The notes beneath the pieces are model-generated. The model had not been told where the DNA came from. It worked only from the letters and a program-made list of their open reading frames with translations, and searched no databases. From the NCBI GenBank assembly GCA_944324425.1, contig CALUWE010000007.1, positions 39,174 through 103,173 of the forward strand: a stretch of DNA of 64,000 nucleotides, read 5' to 3'. Positions 1 through 8,677 of the stretch are shown piece by piece. Source of the DNA: Candidatus Gastranaerophilales bacterium (GTDB taxonomy: Bacteria > Cyanobacteriota > Vampirovibrionia > Gastranaerophilales > Gastranaerophilaceae). The stretch's first letter is position 1; the number at the start of each line of letters is the position of its first letter. The translations under genes and the position numbers were made by a program.

Positions 1-442
1 AAAACCTTTTAGGGCACCCAAAAGGGGCGATGTCGTTGTTTTTTATCCGCCTGATGAAACCTTGAAAACAGATTTTTTATCAGTTACGGCAAGGCTCACG
101 GGCATTTTTTGCAAAGATATAGCCTATATTAAAAGAATTATAGGTCTTCCGAACGATAAACTTGAAATTAAAAAAGAAAACGACAATTTCTATGTTTATA
201 TAAACGGCACAAAAGAAAATGAACCCTACATTTTAAGCGAAACCGACTGGATAGATTGCAGAGATGATATGTATTGCGGCCCTTTTCAAATTCCTGATGG
301 GCAATATTTCATGATGGGAGACAACAGAGGAAACAGCCAAGACAGCCGTTTTTGGGGCTTTTTGCCTGAAAAAAATATAATTGGCCGTGCCGTTTTTAAA
401 TTTTGGCCAATTCCAAGAATGGGATTAATTAAATACAAATAA
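1..442 (+). CDS. lepB: Signal peptidase I, C-terminal part (5' end outside window)
   Basis: Membrane-anchored serine protease that removes signal peptides from exported proteins. The reading frame is open from base 2, so the N-terminal anchor and the catalytic Ser lie upstream of the window. Visible family boxes are RGDVVVFYPP near the window start, the catalytic-Lys box YIKRIIGLPND, and the C-terminal box GDNRGNSQDSRFWG, followed by the usual GRAVFKFWP ending. A TTG at base 62 could be mistaken for a start, but conserved sequence continues upstream of it. It ends 73 bases before pheT. Confidence 0.93.
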   Translation, partial: KPFRAPKRGDVVVFYPPDETLKTDFLSVTARLTGIFCKDIAYIKRIIGLPNDKLEIKKENDNFYVYINGTKENEPYILSETDWIDCRDDMYCGPFQIPDGQYFMMGDNRGNSQDSRFWGFLPEKNIIGRAVFKFWPIPRMGLIKYK

Positions 443-450
443 AAACCGAT

Positions 451-480
451 TTGCAACCAAACCTTTTTTTGTACTACAAT
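451..480 (+). promoter_or_regulatory. Candidate sigma-70-type promoter for pheT
   Basis: TTGCAA and TACAAT separated by 18 bases, ending 35 bases before the pheT ATG. A similar T-tract plus TACAATAAA block lies just upstream of glyS (about 18785-18805). Seen by eye only. Confidence 0.4.
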
Positions 481-515
481 AAACTGGTAAATGTAGAATA
501 AAAAAGAGGAATAAA

Positions 516-2972
516 ATGCAGGTTTCATACGAGTGGTTAAATGAATATGTTGATTTATCTGGGATTACCCCTGAAGAAATTTCTCACGCCCTTACTATGA
601 GCGGTTTAGAGGTTGAAGAAATTGAAGATGTTAAGCCGAAATTTACTAATATAATAACGGCAAAAATAGAAAAAATAGATAACCACCCAAATGCCGATAA
701 ATTGCATTTAGTAACCGTAAATATAGGTTCAACTACAAAAACCGTTGTTTGCGGTGCACAAAATATTGAAGTCGGACAAGTTATTCCTTATGCTTCGGTT
801 GGAAGCAAAGTTTTAGACAGAAAAACAGGCGAACAATTTGAGCTAACCCCTGCTGTTATAAGGGGTGTTGAATCTCAAGGGATGCTCTGCAGCCAAGATG
901 AATTAGGGCTGGATGGTTTGCAGGAAGAAGACGGCATTTTAATTTTGAACCGCATTTTAAAAGATATAAAACTAGGTGAACCCTTAGAAAAAGTTTTAAA
1001 TATTAATGATGAAATCATTTTCCACACGGCACCCACAGCAAACAGAGGCGATCAAATGTCTGTTATAGGCATTGCAAGGGAAATTTCAGCACTCTTTAAC
1101 AGAAAAATGAAACTTTCTTTAATGACACCTCAAGAAGAAAAGAAAGCTGATTTTAAAGTTGAAATCAAAGATGATGAAATCTGCAAATATTATTCAATTG
1201 CAGTTTTAAAAGATATTACAATTAAACCGGCACCCGAATTTATTCAAAGAAGAGTTATAGCAGGCGGCATGCGCCCTATTAATAACGTTGTCGATATTAC
1301 AAACTACGTTATGCTTGAATACGGCACACCTTTGCATGCTTTTGACTTTGATAAATTAAACAAATATTTATGTGTCAGATATGCTAAAAATGGCGAAAAA
1401 TTAACCACATTGGATGAAGTTGAAAGAACAATGACAGATAAAACCGTTGTAATTTCAAAAGAAAATGAAGCGGTTTGTTTGGCGGGTGTTTTTGGCGGAA
1501 ATAATTCTGAAATTGATGATAATTCAAAGAATTTAGCCTTAGAAGCCGCATATTTTACGCCTCACACAAACAGAAAATCAGCCCGTTCTGTCGGTTACAG
1601 ATCGGAAGCTTCAGCAAGGTTTGAAAGAGGCGTTGACATTGGCCTTGTAAAACAAGGTTTGTATCAGGCAGTAAACCTTTTAATTAAATACGCAGATGCA
1701 AAATTCGAAGGCTTATCCGAAGCCGGCAAAGACCAATTGGAACCCGTTGAAATTACATTAAGAGATTCTGAAATAAGAAGAATTTTGGGCGTTTCAATTG
1801 AGCAGGATAAATGTATTGAAATTTTGGAAAATTTGGGCTTTGAACTTTTGGGCAAAAATCAAATGGCGGCAAAATTTAAGGTTCCAAGCTACAGACAAAA
1901 TGATGTTTATCGTGAAATAGATTTAATTGAAGAAGTTTCAAGAATTGCAGGATATGAAAATATCCCCCCAACCCTTCCAAACATTAACGAAGGCGCCACA
2001 ATTTCAGATGAAACAAGAACAATTAAATTAATAAACGAACTTTTCTTAGGGCAGGGATACTCAGAAATAATTTCAACATCTCTAACTGGGGATACATTTT
2101 TGAAAAACTATATGACATCATTGGATGATAAAACAAGAGTAGATGTTATAAACCCCCAAAGCGAAGATGCAACATCTTTAAGACAAGAATTAATGCCGAA
2201 TTTATTGAACATTGTTAAAACTAATTTCGATAACGGCAATAAAAATTTGAAACTCTATGAAATCGGAAAAACTTTTAAGGCTAAAGATGAACCAAATGAA
2301 GATTTTTCAGGCGTTTTAGAAGAAAGAAAAATTTCAGGCTGTATTTTTGGGCATACCAATAATGAATATTGGAATAAAAAAGAAAATGCCGATTTTTATA
2401 CAATAAAAGGAATTTTAGAAAACTTATTCGAAATTTTAGGTTTAACCAAAAGAATTGTTTTCTCGCCATTAAAAGAAGACAAAAAATTTATGCACCCGTA
2501 TCAAACGGCAACAATTGAACTTTTGGGTAAAAATCCTATTAATATCGGTTATGTTGGTAAAATTCACCCTGTTTTATCTGATAAATTGAAATTTAACCAA
2601 GATTTATTTGTTTTTGAAATAAATTTGGAAATTTTGCTTAAAAATATTAACTTCAATAACGTTGTTAAATATAAAAAACTTCCAATCTCAACCCCTGTTT
2701 TAAGGGATATTGCCTTTGTTGTTGAAAATAAAACAACCGATATGGACATTATGAAAACAATTAAAAAAATAAGCGATAAAAATATATTCAAAGGCGCTAA
2801 ACTTTTTGACATATATAGAGGCGAAAATATCGGAGCTGATAAAAAATCTATGGCATATAGAATTATTCTGCAAGATGATAAGAAAACCCTTACAGACAGC
2901 GAAATTGAAGCCGAAGTAAATAAAATAAAAGACGGCCTTGTAAAAAATATTCAAGGGCTAATGTTAAGATAA
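516..2972 (+). CDS. pheT: Phenylalanine--tRNA ligase beta subunit
   Basis: Beta chain of the alpha2-beta2 cytoplasmic enzyme that charges tRNA-Phe with phenylalanine. At 818 residues it is full length. In order: an N-terminal tRNA-binding EMAP-like domain (about 40-150, with HPNADKLHLVTVNIG), the B3/B4 editing region (NNVVDITNYVMLEYGTPLHAFD), the B5 domain, the catalytic-like core, and a C-terminal ferredoxin-fold anticodon-binding domain (PVLRDIAFVVE to the end). AAAAGAGG lies just before the ATG. The alpha subunit gene pheS is not adjacent, unlike the common pheST arrangement. Confidence 0.96.
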   Translation: MQVSYEWLNEYVDLSGITPEEISHALTMSGLEVEEIEDVKPKFTNIITAKIEKIDNHPNADKLHLVTVNIGSTTKTVVCGAQNIEVGQVIPYASVGSKVLDRKTGEQFELTPAVIRGVESQGMLCSQDELGLDGLQEEDGILILNRILKDIKLGEPLEKVLNINDEIIFHTAPTANRGDQMSVIGIAREISALFNRKMKLSLMTPQEEKKADFKVEIKDDEICKYYSIAVLKDITIKPAPEFIQRRVIAGGMRPINNVVDITNYVMLEYGTPLHAFDFDKLNKYLCVRYAKNGEKLTTLDEVERTMTDKTVVISKENEAVCLAGVFGGNNSEIDDNSKNLALEAAYFTPHTNRKSARSVGYRSEASARFERGVDIGLVKQGLYQAVNLLIKYADAKFEGLSEAGKDQLEPVEITLRDSEIRRILGVSIEQDKCIEILENLGFELLGKNQMAAKFKVPSYRQNDVYREIDLIEEVSRIAGYENIPPTLPNINEGATISDETRTIKLINELFLGQGYSEIISTSLTGDTFLKNYMTSLDDKTRVDVINPQSEDATSLRQELMPNLLNIVKTNFDNGNKNLKLYEIGKTFKAKDEPNEDFSGVLEERKISGCIFGHTNNEYWNKKENADFYTIKGILENLFEILGLTKRIVFSPLKEDKKFMHPYQTATIELLGKNPINIGYVGKIHPVLSDKLKFNQDLFVFEINLEILLKNINFNNVVKYKKLPISTPVLRDIAFVVENKTTDMDIMKTIKKISDKNIFKGAKLFDIYRGENIGADKKSMAYRIILQDDKKTLTDSEIEAEVNKIKDGLVKNIQGLMLR

Positions 2973-3028
2973 AAACCATTTTTACTATAAATGTAACATG
3001 CCCTTAAAAACCTTGATACAACTTGTTT

Positions 3029-3076
3029 GCAACCCTTTTTTAACTATGTTAAAGGGTTGCAAAATTTATTTTTTGT
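3029..3076 (+). terminator. Candidate intrinsic terminator after pheT
   Basis: A 9-bp inverted repeat, GCAACCCTT/AAGGGTTGC (3029-3037 and 3052-3060), with a long AT-rich loop, followed by an interrupted T-rich run. The long loop and broken T tract make it weaker than others in the window. Confidence 0.5.
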
Positions 3077-3104
3077 AGTATATTTGTATTGGAACTGAGG
3101 TTTG

Positions 3105-3160
3105 TCCGATGCATAACAATTAAGTGTAGGATAGTAAATGCATTTGGGTTTTTACCCCGT
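3105..3160 (+). promoter_or_regulatory. Possible structured leader of the transglycosylase gene
   Basis: Contains two ATGCAT copies (3109-3114, 3138-3143) that can pair, enclosing GGATAGTA, followed directly by a GGGT...ACCC mini-hairpin (3146-3157). The GGATAGTA plus GGGT/ACCC arrangement recurs at 16157-16184. It matches no riboswitch class I know, and GGATAGTA could instead be a -10-like element. Confidence 0.25.
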
Positions 3161-3189
3161 TTCAAAAAAAGTTAATATGAGGATTTTTT

Positions 3190-3732
3190 ATGACTAGAAA
3201 GCTAACCCTAACTTTATTAGCCTGTTTGACAATTCTATTTTCAGGGCTAACAAGCGAAGCTAAAGCTGCAACATCACATGAAATCAAGGATATTATCGTT
3301 AAAACTGCCGTATCTATGGGCGTTGATCCTTGCGTAGCATTAAGCATTGCAAAACAGGAATCTAATTTCCAGAATCACAGGCAAAACCCGTCGGGCGCAG
3401 TCGGCGTTTTCCAATTAATGCCTTCAACTGCAAGAAGAATGGGCATTAACCCTTACAATTTGAATGACAACATTAAGGGCGGAATTATGTACTATCAAAT
3501 GATGTACAAAAAATTCGGCTCAATGGATTTAGCATTAGCTGCCTATAATGCAGGCCCGGGTAATGTTGCAAAATATAAAGGAGTACCTCCTTTTAGAGAA
3601 ACACAAAGGTTCGTAAACACAATCAAAACAAATGCTAAAGCCTATGAAAATGACCCGTTGGTTATAAAACATACTAAAAATAAATTCAGCGATGATGATA
3701 ACGCAATAGTGGTACCGGATGGTACGTTATAA
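3190..3732 (+). CDS. Secreted lytic transglycosylase (SLT domain)
   Basis: Cleaves the glycan strand of peptidoglycan in the periplasm. The N-terminus is a signal peptide ending near SEAKAA (about residue 27). The SLT domain follows, with catalytic Glu in IAKQESNF, then GAVGVFQLMPSTARRMG and ALAAYNAGPGNVAKY, all hallmarks of family 1 lytic transglycosylases. At 180 residues it is a compact single-domain form. TATGAGGA precedes the ATG. It lies just outside the phage operon and shares a bidirectional terminator with it; the host-style signal peptide argues that it is a host gene rather than a phage lysin. Confidence 0.92.
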   Translation: MTRKLTLTLLACLTILFSGLTSEAKAATSHEIKDIIVKTAVSMGVDPCVALSIAKQESNFQNHRQNPSGAVGVFQLMPSTARRMGINPYNLNDNIKGGIMYYQMMYKKFGSMDLALAAYNAGPGNVAKYKGVPPFRETQRFVNTIKTNAKAYENDPLVIKHTKNKFSDDDNAIVVPDGTL

Positions 3733-3738
3733 AAAATT

Positions 3739-3770
3739 AAAAGCCGAAGGAAAAGACCTTCGGCTTTAAT
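3739..3770. terminator. Bidirectional terminator between transglycosylase and phage operon
   Basis: Perfect 10-bp stem AAGCCGAAGG/CCTTCGGCTT (3741-3750, 3757-3766) with a 6-base loop, A-rich on one side and T-rich on the other. It can stop transcription from both convergent units and marks the left edge of the phage cluster. Confidence 0.8.
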
Positions 3771-4158
3771 ATTTTAATACCCGTTTTCTGTTCTTGCCTT
3801 TATTATAGCTTATGTGAACCCATTTGTCATATTCATTTATTAATTGGTCAAATTCAATTTTGGATGTTTTTATAATTGATATTATTTGGTTTGGCGTTAT
3901 TCCTAAAACCGTAAAATCAACTGCTTGACCTTTTGTATGCTGGCTTGAATTAACACCGCCAACTAAACGGTTTACAAGAGGGTTTCTATATCCTGAAGTT
4001 ATAATCATAGGCGCACCTAAAAGTTCTCTTACAGGCTGCAGGCAATAATAAATCAAATTCAGCATATTATCCATTGAATTTATATCAGGCATATTGTTTA
4101 TGTTGTTTTTAATTGCGGTTTCAGAATAAATTAATTCTGACATTTTGAAATTTAACAT
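3766..4158 (-). CDS. Phage endolysin, M15-type peptidoglycan peptidase
   Basis: Small zinc peptidase (130 residues) of the D-Ala-D-Ala carboxypeptidase / Peptidase_M15_3 family, used by phages to cut peptide stems of the cell wall at lysis. Visible motifs are TSGYRNPLVNRLVGG, the zinc-site SQHTKGQAVDF (His and Asp) and the second metal His in KWVHISYNKG. It is the last gene of the phage operon; its ATG overlaps the end of the upstream holin-like gene, indicating coupled translation. It has no signal peptide, consistent with holin-dependent release. Confidence 0.88.
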   Translation of the reverse strand: MLNFKMSELIYSETAIKNNINNMPDINSMDNMLNLIYYCLQPVRELLGAPMIITSGYRNPLVNRLVGGVNSSQHTKGQAVDFTVLGITPNQIISIIKTSKIEFDQLINEYDKWVHISYNKGKNRKRVLKY

Positions 4159-4421
4159 TTATTTTTAATCTCCGTAACTGCTGTAATTAAAAGGCTTTTT
4201 ACATCCGAAATATCATGCTGTAATTGAAGCATTTGTTCTTGAAGGGCTTTGTGGTTATCTGCGTATGTATCTTTTGAAAGATAATTTTTGGCTAAAGTCT
4301 CCATAATTTTTGCCTCCAGCGATTTAATCTCGCTGTTTCTTGCAAAAATGTTAAGCCCCATTATTATGTGCAAAACAGCAAGTGCTGTTGTTCCGTATAA
4401 AATAATATGGTTTATATCCAT
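4152..4421 (-). CDS. Small membrane protein, holin- or spanin-like
   Basis: 89 residues: one N-terminal transmembrane segment (about residues 5-24, IILYGTTALAVLHIIMGLNI), then a charged region that looks coiled-coil. It sits directly before the endolysin gene, overlapping it, and follows its upstream neighbour with TAA immediately before the ATG. Position, size and topology fit a holin or a small lysis accessory protein, but no family motif is recognisable, so the role is inferred from context. Confidence 0.6.
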   Translation of the reverse strand: MDINHIILYGTTALAVLHIIMGLNIFARNSEIKSLEAKIMETLAKNYLSKDTYADNHKALQEQMLQLQHDISDVKSLLITAVTEIKNKC

Positions 4422-4850
4422 TTATATCCAACCTCTTATAAACTTTTGCCAAATTTCTACGCCCAAATACATAATTTGAGCTTTTATTGAACTTGCCCCT
4501 TCTTGTAATAGGGCTTGTTTAAAAATTCTGCTTGATAAAATTCTGCAATTTCTTACAATAGCTTTATTTGTAAGAATGTAATCATGGATTATTGAGGCAG
4601 GCAAATATTCACCCTTATGACTGCACCCTAAAAACCATCTGAAGGCTCTTGGTATTGTGCAGCCGTCCGATTTAAAGCCCCTTTTAATCACAAAATGGCG
4701 GTTAAATCTTTTTGAAATTATATTTACATAAATATTTTGAATGATGTAAAAAGGCTTGTCTGATTTGTGATTGTAGCCAATACTTTCACTAAAATCAGAA
4801 TAAGTTAATTTGATTTCAGTTATATTTTCTAAATTTTTTGATAAGTCCAT
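4422..4850 (-). CDS. DUF1353 phage protein
   Basis: 142 residues resembling the DUF1353 family found near phage lysis and tail-fibre genes. The typical core is visible: FKSDGCTIPRAFRW, then a G-rich turn and ASIIHDYIL. The molecular function of the family is not established. The gene starts inside the end of the upstream small gene (35-base overlap) and ends immediately before the holin-like ATG. Confidence 0.72.
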   Translation of the reverse strand: MDLSKNLENITEIKLTYSDFSESIGYNHKSDKPFYIIQNIYVNIISKRFNRHFVIKRGFKSDGCTIPRAFRWFLGCSHKGEYLPASIIHDYILTNKAIVRNCRILSSRIFKQALLQEGASSIKAQIMYLGVEIWQKFIRGWI

Positions 4851-5055
4851 TTATTTTTTCTATATCATCTTCCGTTAGTAAGGGTAAGTATTTGTAAATA
4901 ATTTCAATAATTTCTTCTGATATATCAACCGCTTTTTGCAAGTTTTTTCTGTCTTTTAATATTGCGGTTTCAGATTGTTTCTTTTTAAAAGTGGTGAAGC
5001 TATCGAAAACGCTTTTAACAGCGTTTCCGACTGCTTCGATTGCACTTGTTAGCAT
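4816..5055 (-). CDS. Small phage-operon protein, unknown
   Basis: 79 residues, alpha-helical in appearance, with no recognisable family. It has an N-terminal amphipathic stretch (SAIEAVGNAVKSVFDSF), then charged helices. The ATG overlaps the stop of the preceding gene (TAATG), so the two are probably translationally coupled. Small helical proteins in this position of phage genomes are often lysis or virion accessory factors; that is only contextual. Confidence 0.65.
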   Translation of the reverse strand: MLTSAIEAVGNAVKSVFDSFTTFKKKQSETAILKDRKNLQKAVDISEEIIEIIYKYLPLLTEDDIEKINGLIKKFRKYN

Positions 5056-5288
5056 TAATTAACACCTTCTATATTGCCTTCAATCCCGTCGATTTTATCA
5101 ATAATTTCATAAAGTTTAGGCAATAAGGTTACTTGAACAAATTCATATGCCGCATCATCTATTGTGTTTTTTGTATCTTCAACAACAGCTTCAATAAGTT
5201 TAATTGCAGTATCTACACCCAATTTTGTTGCTTTTTCACCGCCTGTTAAGGCAATTTGTTTTAAGTTTGTTTTTAGTTCTTCATTCAT
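5055..5288 (-). CDS. Small phage-operon protein, unknown
   Basis: 77 residues, helical and acidic, with a central KLGVDTAIKLIEAVVEDTKN helix. No known domain recognised. It lies between the tail-fibre-assembly-like gene and the next small gene, with which it shares a TAATG overlap. AAGGAG-like sequence lies just upstream of the ATG. Confidence 0.65.
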   Translation of the reverse strand: MNEELKTNLKQIALTGGEKATKLGVDTAIKLIEAVVEDTKNTIDDAAYEFVQVTLLPKLYEIIDKIDGIEGNIEGVN

Positions 5289-5300
5289 AATCTAAACTCC

Positions 5301-5990
5301 TTATTCACTTAATAATTTTGTGTAATCATTTGTTTCAAAAAAATCATCAAGCTGTTTGCTTGAAAAGCCCAAAAGTGTGCCAACTTGGTTGATATAAGGG
5401 TTTCCACGATAAAAATTGTTTGCTTTTAATTCAATTTTTAAGGCTTTTATATCAATTAAAGGCTCGCCCGTTTCTGTTAACGGTTGTGCTTGAATTAGCG
5501 TTATAACATCGTCAAAATCAAGCCCTTTGGCTTTATATATTGCTCTTTCAACATCGGCAGCGGTTAAATTGAGCATTGCAATTCTTTCTGCTTCTTCTTG
5601 CGCTTTTTCTTCTTTAATTTCGGTTTCTGTTTTTTGAACAATTTCATTGTTTTGAATTTTAAAATTATTAGGGTTTTCTTTAATTAATTCTGCCATTTCG
5701 GTTGTTATAAGATAATTTTCTTCAATTTCGCCAATTTCTGTTATATCTTTAATATTAAAATTTTCATCACAAATTTTATGGCTTACCCTAAAATCTTTTT
5801 TTATTTCCCAAGACTCACCGTTAAAAATTGCAACTTCACCTTCACCTGTTTTTGGCGGTTCTACAAGTGTTGCATAAGCCGGAACCAAAGGAATAAATTC
5901 ACCTTTTATTTTAGTTTCCATAGGGTCTGCACTTGCTATTGTTGTCATTAAATATTCTTTTGTATTTGGGTCAAAATTATACAAGTTCAT
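5301..5990 (-). CDS. Tail-fibre-associated protein, assembly-chaperone-like
   Basis: 229 residues. The N-terminal about 80 residues (YNFDPNTKEYL, then a PAYATLVEPP stretch and VAIFNGESWEIKKDFR) match the layout of small phage tail-fibre assembly or attachment proteins encoded right after the fibre gene. The C-terminal part is a charged helical region (about 130-229) like DUF4376-type extensions. It follows the tail-collar gene by 19 bases. The role in fibre folding or attachment is inferred from layout and position. Confidence 0.6.
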   Translation of the reverse strand: MNLYNFDPNTKEYLMTTIASADPMETKIKGEFIPLVPAYATLVEPPKTGEGEVAIFNGESWEIKKDFRVSHKICDENFNIKDITEIGEIEENYLITTEMAELIKENPNNFKIQNNEIVQKTETEIKEEKAQEEAERIAMLNLTAADVERAIYKAKGLDFDDVITLIQAQPLTETGEPLIDIKALKIELKANNFYRGNPYINQVGTLLGFSSKQLDDFFETNDYTKLLSE

Positions 5991-6009
5991 TTTCTATTTT
6001 CCTTTCTTT

Positions 6010-6663
6010 TTAAGCAAATCTGGTTTTAACTCTCACTTTAACTGATGGCGGCTGAACGGTCGTTGAGTTGCCGTAAATTGAATTTGAATAAGAAGCATTA
6101 AAGCTCAGGGTATCATATCCGCTTCCGCTGCCGTTTGCTATGCCGCTTTTGCTAAGGGAATTTGCTATTCTTAAAGCACCGTCCATGGCGCTATTTCCGT
6201 GGAATACAGCTGAAATGCCGCCATAGATATTTGGCAAACCCGCTTCAACATAGCCAAAAGTATTGTCATTGCTGCCCCAAATGGCTCTGTTTCTAAAATC
6301 TGGCAAGTTAAACGTGGTTTCTCCATCGCCTTCACCGTATGTTGTACCGTAAATTTCAAATAATTGAGCGTACGTTTCTCTTGAAACTTCAGCACCTTCA
6401 AGCCAAATTTCATTTTCACCCAATGTATTTGACAATGTAGGAATGGGATTGCCGATACCTTCCAATAAGGCAATTCTCGTTTCGTGATCTTCAATTCCGT
6501 TTTCGATATTGTTAAGATTTTGTGCATTAACAGGTGTTCCAAAGGTTAAAATATTGTCCGGAATATCTTGAATTGTTGTTGTGCCGTCTGAATTATTAAT
6601 TAATTCATAGGTTCTTTCTTTTTCAACCTCTTGATCAACCCAAACTGTTTTATTGTAGGTCAT
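6010..6663 (-). CDS. Phage tail collar/fibre protein
   Basis: 217 residues. A central phage tail-collar domain is clear: GENEIWLEGAEVSRETYAQL followed by FEIYGTTYGEGDGETTFNLP and DFRNRA, as in phage fibre tips of the Pfam Collar family. The N-terminal approximately 70 residues contain VNAQNLNNIENGI, common in short fibres of Gram-positive phages. The C-terminus is Ser/Asn/Gly rich and ends in a beta-like VKVRVKTRFA. It probably forms the receptor-contacting distal tail fibre; its short length suggests a stubby fibre. Confidence 0.82.
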   Translation of the reverse strand: MTYNKTVWVDQEVEKERTYELINNSDGTTTIQDIPDNILTFGTPVNAQNLNNIENGIEDHETRIALLEGIGNPIPTLSNTLGENEIWLEGAEVSRETYAQLFEIYGTTYGEGDGETTFNLPDFRNRAIWGSNDNTFGYVEAGLPNIYGGISAVFHGNSAMDGALRIANSLSKSGIANGSGSGYDTLSFNASYSNSIYGNSTTVQPPSVKVRVKTRFA

Positions 6664-6675
6664 TTTATTCTCCTT

Positions 6676-7167
6676 TTATATAGTTAATTCATTACATCTA
6701 AAGGTGTTGCACCTTTTTTCGTAGCTTGTAAGCTTAATATTAAAAATGAGGTGAGCCGGTCTTGAATTGAAAAGTGCCTGATAAAGCTTTTCTTTGTAAT
6801 TTTCATCAATTAAATAGACCGTAAATTGGTATTTTTCAGCTTCATTTGAAATATAAAATTGGCTGCCGTCAATATTCCTTTTGATAAAATTAATCAGCTC
6901 TTCTTTGGTTAGTCTTTTTTTAGCAAGCATTTTGTTTATAACATTTTTTCTTCTCGTATCGAGGCTTAAACTTGGATTATATGGTATGCCATAATCTTCT
7001 TCAAACCTTTTTACCCCGTCAACCGAACAAGTGCTGATTGAACATTCAAGCAAAATTTGAGAAAGTTTTAGCTTTATTCCTTCTATTTCGGGTTCAATTG
7101 CATCTAAAATTTCACTTGTATATTTTTCTTCCGCAATAAATTTGGGAAGATTGTCTTTTAATGTCAT
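6676..7167 (-). CDS. Baseplate/tail protein, YmfQ-like (DUF2313)
   Basis: 163 residues resembling the DUF2313/YmfQ family, which in PBSX-like and Mu-like phages lies immediately after baseplate protein J and links the baseplate to fibres. Visible are the N-terminal helical SEILDAIEPEIEGI, the FEEDYGIPYNPSLSLDTRRKN segment and a C-terminal beta-rich domain ending with Cys residues (RCNTFRCNEL). Gene order between the J-like and collar genes supports the call. Confidence 0.75.
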   Translation of the reverse strand: MTLKDNLPKFIAEEKYTSEILDAIEPEIEGIKLKLSQILLECSISTCSVDGVKRFEEDYGIPYNPSLSLDTRRKNVINKMLAKKRLTKEELINFIKRNIDGSQFYISNEAEKYQFTVYLIDENYKEKLYQALFNSRPAHLIFNIKLTSYEKRCNTFRCNELTI

Positions 7168-7178
7168 CTATCCTCCTT

Positions 7179-8234
7179 CTATTCGTCTGTATTTAAAGTA
7201 ATTTCTCCTATTATGGGAATTTGCAGGTTGTTTACCTCAATGCTTTCTGTTCCTGAATTTAAAAGATAGTTTGAAGCATCTTCGATACCTTCAACTGCAA
7301 AAAATAAGTTTGAAATATAAAGATAAGAAACAAGATGGGGCAATTTCGAAAGATAGTTTTCAATGAGATTTGAAAATTCGCTCAAAACGGATGAAATTTC
7401 ATAGCCTTCTTTTAGCTTAATGTCTGCCTCTATATTGATTTCAAAATATTCTAACGGCAAGACATTCAAGTTTGCATTTATAATTTGCTCGCTTTGGATT
7501 TTGGTTTTAACTTCTTGAATAAGTTTGTCTGAAACCTCGGCATTATCGTTTGCCGATATATAAACATTTACATTGCCTGCGCCGGCTATGCTTGCATCTT
7601 GTACGACCACATTATTAACACCGTTGATTTCTTTTGCCCACATTGTATAATCGGCAATATTTGAATTTGCAGTGTTATTTCTTAAATATTCAAGAATTCT
7701 TTCCCTGAATTCTTCGGTTGTTTCTTCTTCAAATCCGTCGTAGCCTTCGCTTTCGTTTGTAATTTTTGCATTTTCAAAGCCATCATAGCTTTCGCAAAAT
7801 TCAATTAAAGCTCCTTTTTTGATATTTCCTATAATTCCTTTTGATAAACATTCCATCCTGATTTCTAAGGTGCCGTTTACATCTGCGTTTTTTTCTTCTG
7901 TTGAGGCAAATATAATCTCATCTTTTGTTTGCGCCGTAGAATTTGCCTGTAATTTTGCATATGGGCTTGCATTTGTAATTTTTGCAATAACAATTGCGTT
8001 TGTTGCTTCTTTTTTATATATTCCAAGCTCTTGTCCTTTAATTTTTAAATGTTCTTCATCGGCAGTTAAAACAAAGGCGTTATCCAAAATCACGTCAATT
8101 CTTGTATCAATTATATTTGCAAGTTCATAACTCACGCTTCCGATTATATCTTGGGTTAATCCGCCTTCTATGGTTGTTGCGGACGTATTTAATCTTGAAT
8201 TTATTCTTTGCCTGACGTCTTCTTTTGTTGTCAT
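7179..8234 (-). CDS. Baseplate J-like protein
   Basis: 351 residues; wedge protein at the periphery of contractile-tail baseplates. Family-typical segments are present: an N-terminal GGLTQDIIGSVSYELANIID, then ADEEHLKIKGQELGIYK, a Baseplate_J core with GYDGFEEETTEEFRERILEY, and NGVNNVVVQDASIAGAGNVN. The length matches PBSX-type J proteins. The downstream DUF2313 gene follows after 11 bases. Confidence 0.88.
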   Translation of the reverse strand: MTTKEDVRQRINSRLNTSATTIEGGLTQDIIGSVSYELANIIDTRIDVILDNAFVLTADEEHLKIKGQELGIYKKEATNAIVIAKITNASPYAKLQANSTAQTKDEIIFASTEEKNADVNGTLEIRMECLSKGIIGNIKKGALIEFCESYDGFENAKITNESEGYDGFEEETTEEFRERILEYLRNNTANSNIADYTMWAKEINGVNNVVVQDASIAGAGNVNVYISANDNAEVSDKLIQEVKTKIQSEQIINANLNVLPLEYFEINIEADIKLKEGYEISSVLSEFSNLIENYLSKLPHLVSYLYISNLFFAVEGIEDASNYLLNSGTESIEVNNLQIPIIGEITLNTDE

Positions 8235-8236
8235 GT

Positions 8237-8677
8237 TTACTCCTTCCCGTATTCTATATTTTGTTCAAACGCTCCGTAAATTGTGCTAACCGTGAATGAT
8301 GCACTTACAAGCGCATTGGTTTTGTTAAAGCTAAAGTTGCTGATTTCTTTGATATAAGGGTTTACAAGCAGGGCTTCTTCAATATATCTTTTGAGCTCGG
8401 ATTTCAAAAGAGAATCCTTTAGATGGCGTCCGAAAAGTTTTGTTATCTCGTTTCCGTAATTATTTGAATATGCTCTGTGAGAATATCTTGAAGTTTCTCT
8501 GTTCAATGCTTTTAAAATCCAAATTTTCAGAGCTTCGTTTTTTGAAACCAAATAAAATTGACCGTCTTCGGTTAACAGTTCAAGTGTTTCTAAATTTCTT
8601 GCAGGCTCATAAATAATTGGCAGTGCTTCCGTTTTTGTTTCATCATTCAGTGTAACGGGTATAAAATTAAAGCTCAT
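8237..8677 (-). CDS. Baseplate wedge protein, XkdS-like (DUF2634)
   Basis: 146 residues from the ATG at 8677, preferred over a GTG at 8683 because AAGG lies 5 bases upstream. Similar in layout to PBSX XkdS/DUF2634, a gp25-like wedge component encoded between the DUF2577 gene and the J protein. Visible: ETLELLTEDGQFYLVSKNEA, a central helical FGRHLKDSLLKSELKRYIEE and a C-terminal strand-rich part. The first bases overlap the end of the upstream gene, as in tightly packed phage operons. Confidence 0.75.
   Translation of the reverse strand: MSFNFIPVTLNDETKTEALPIIYEPARNLETLELLTEDGQFYLVSKNEALKIWILKALNRETSRYSHRAYSNNYGNEITKLFGRHLKDSLLKSELKRYIEEALLVNPYIKEISNFSFNKTNALVSASFTVSTIYGAFEQNIEYGKE

Noticed and set aside
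3061..3189. Known riboswitch class (for example c-di-AMP type, common before cell-wall hydrolases) in the transglycosylase leader.
   Set aside because: The leader is short and lacks the conserved cores known to me; only a small repeated element was noted.
6171..6542. A 123-codon minus-strand frame inside the tail-collar gene.
   Set aside because: It overlaps the collar domain completely in another frame on the same strand; the collar motifs are clear, so this is a shadow.
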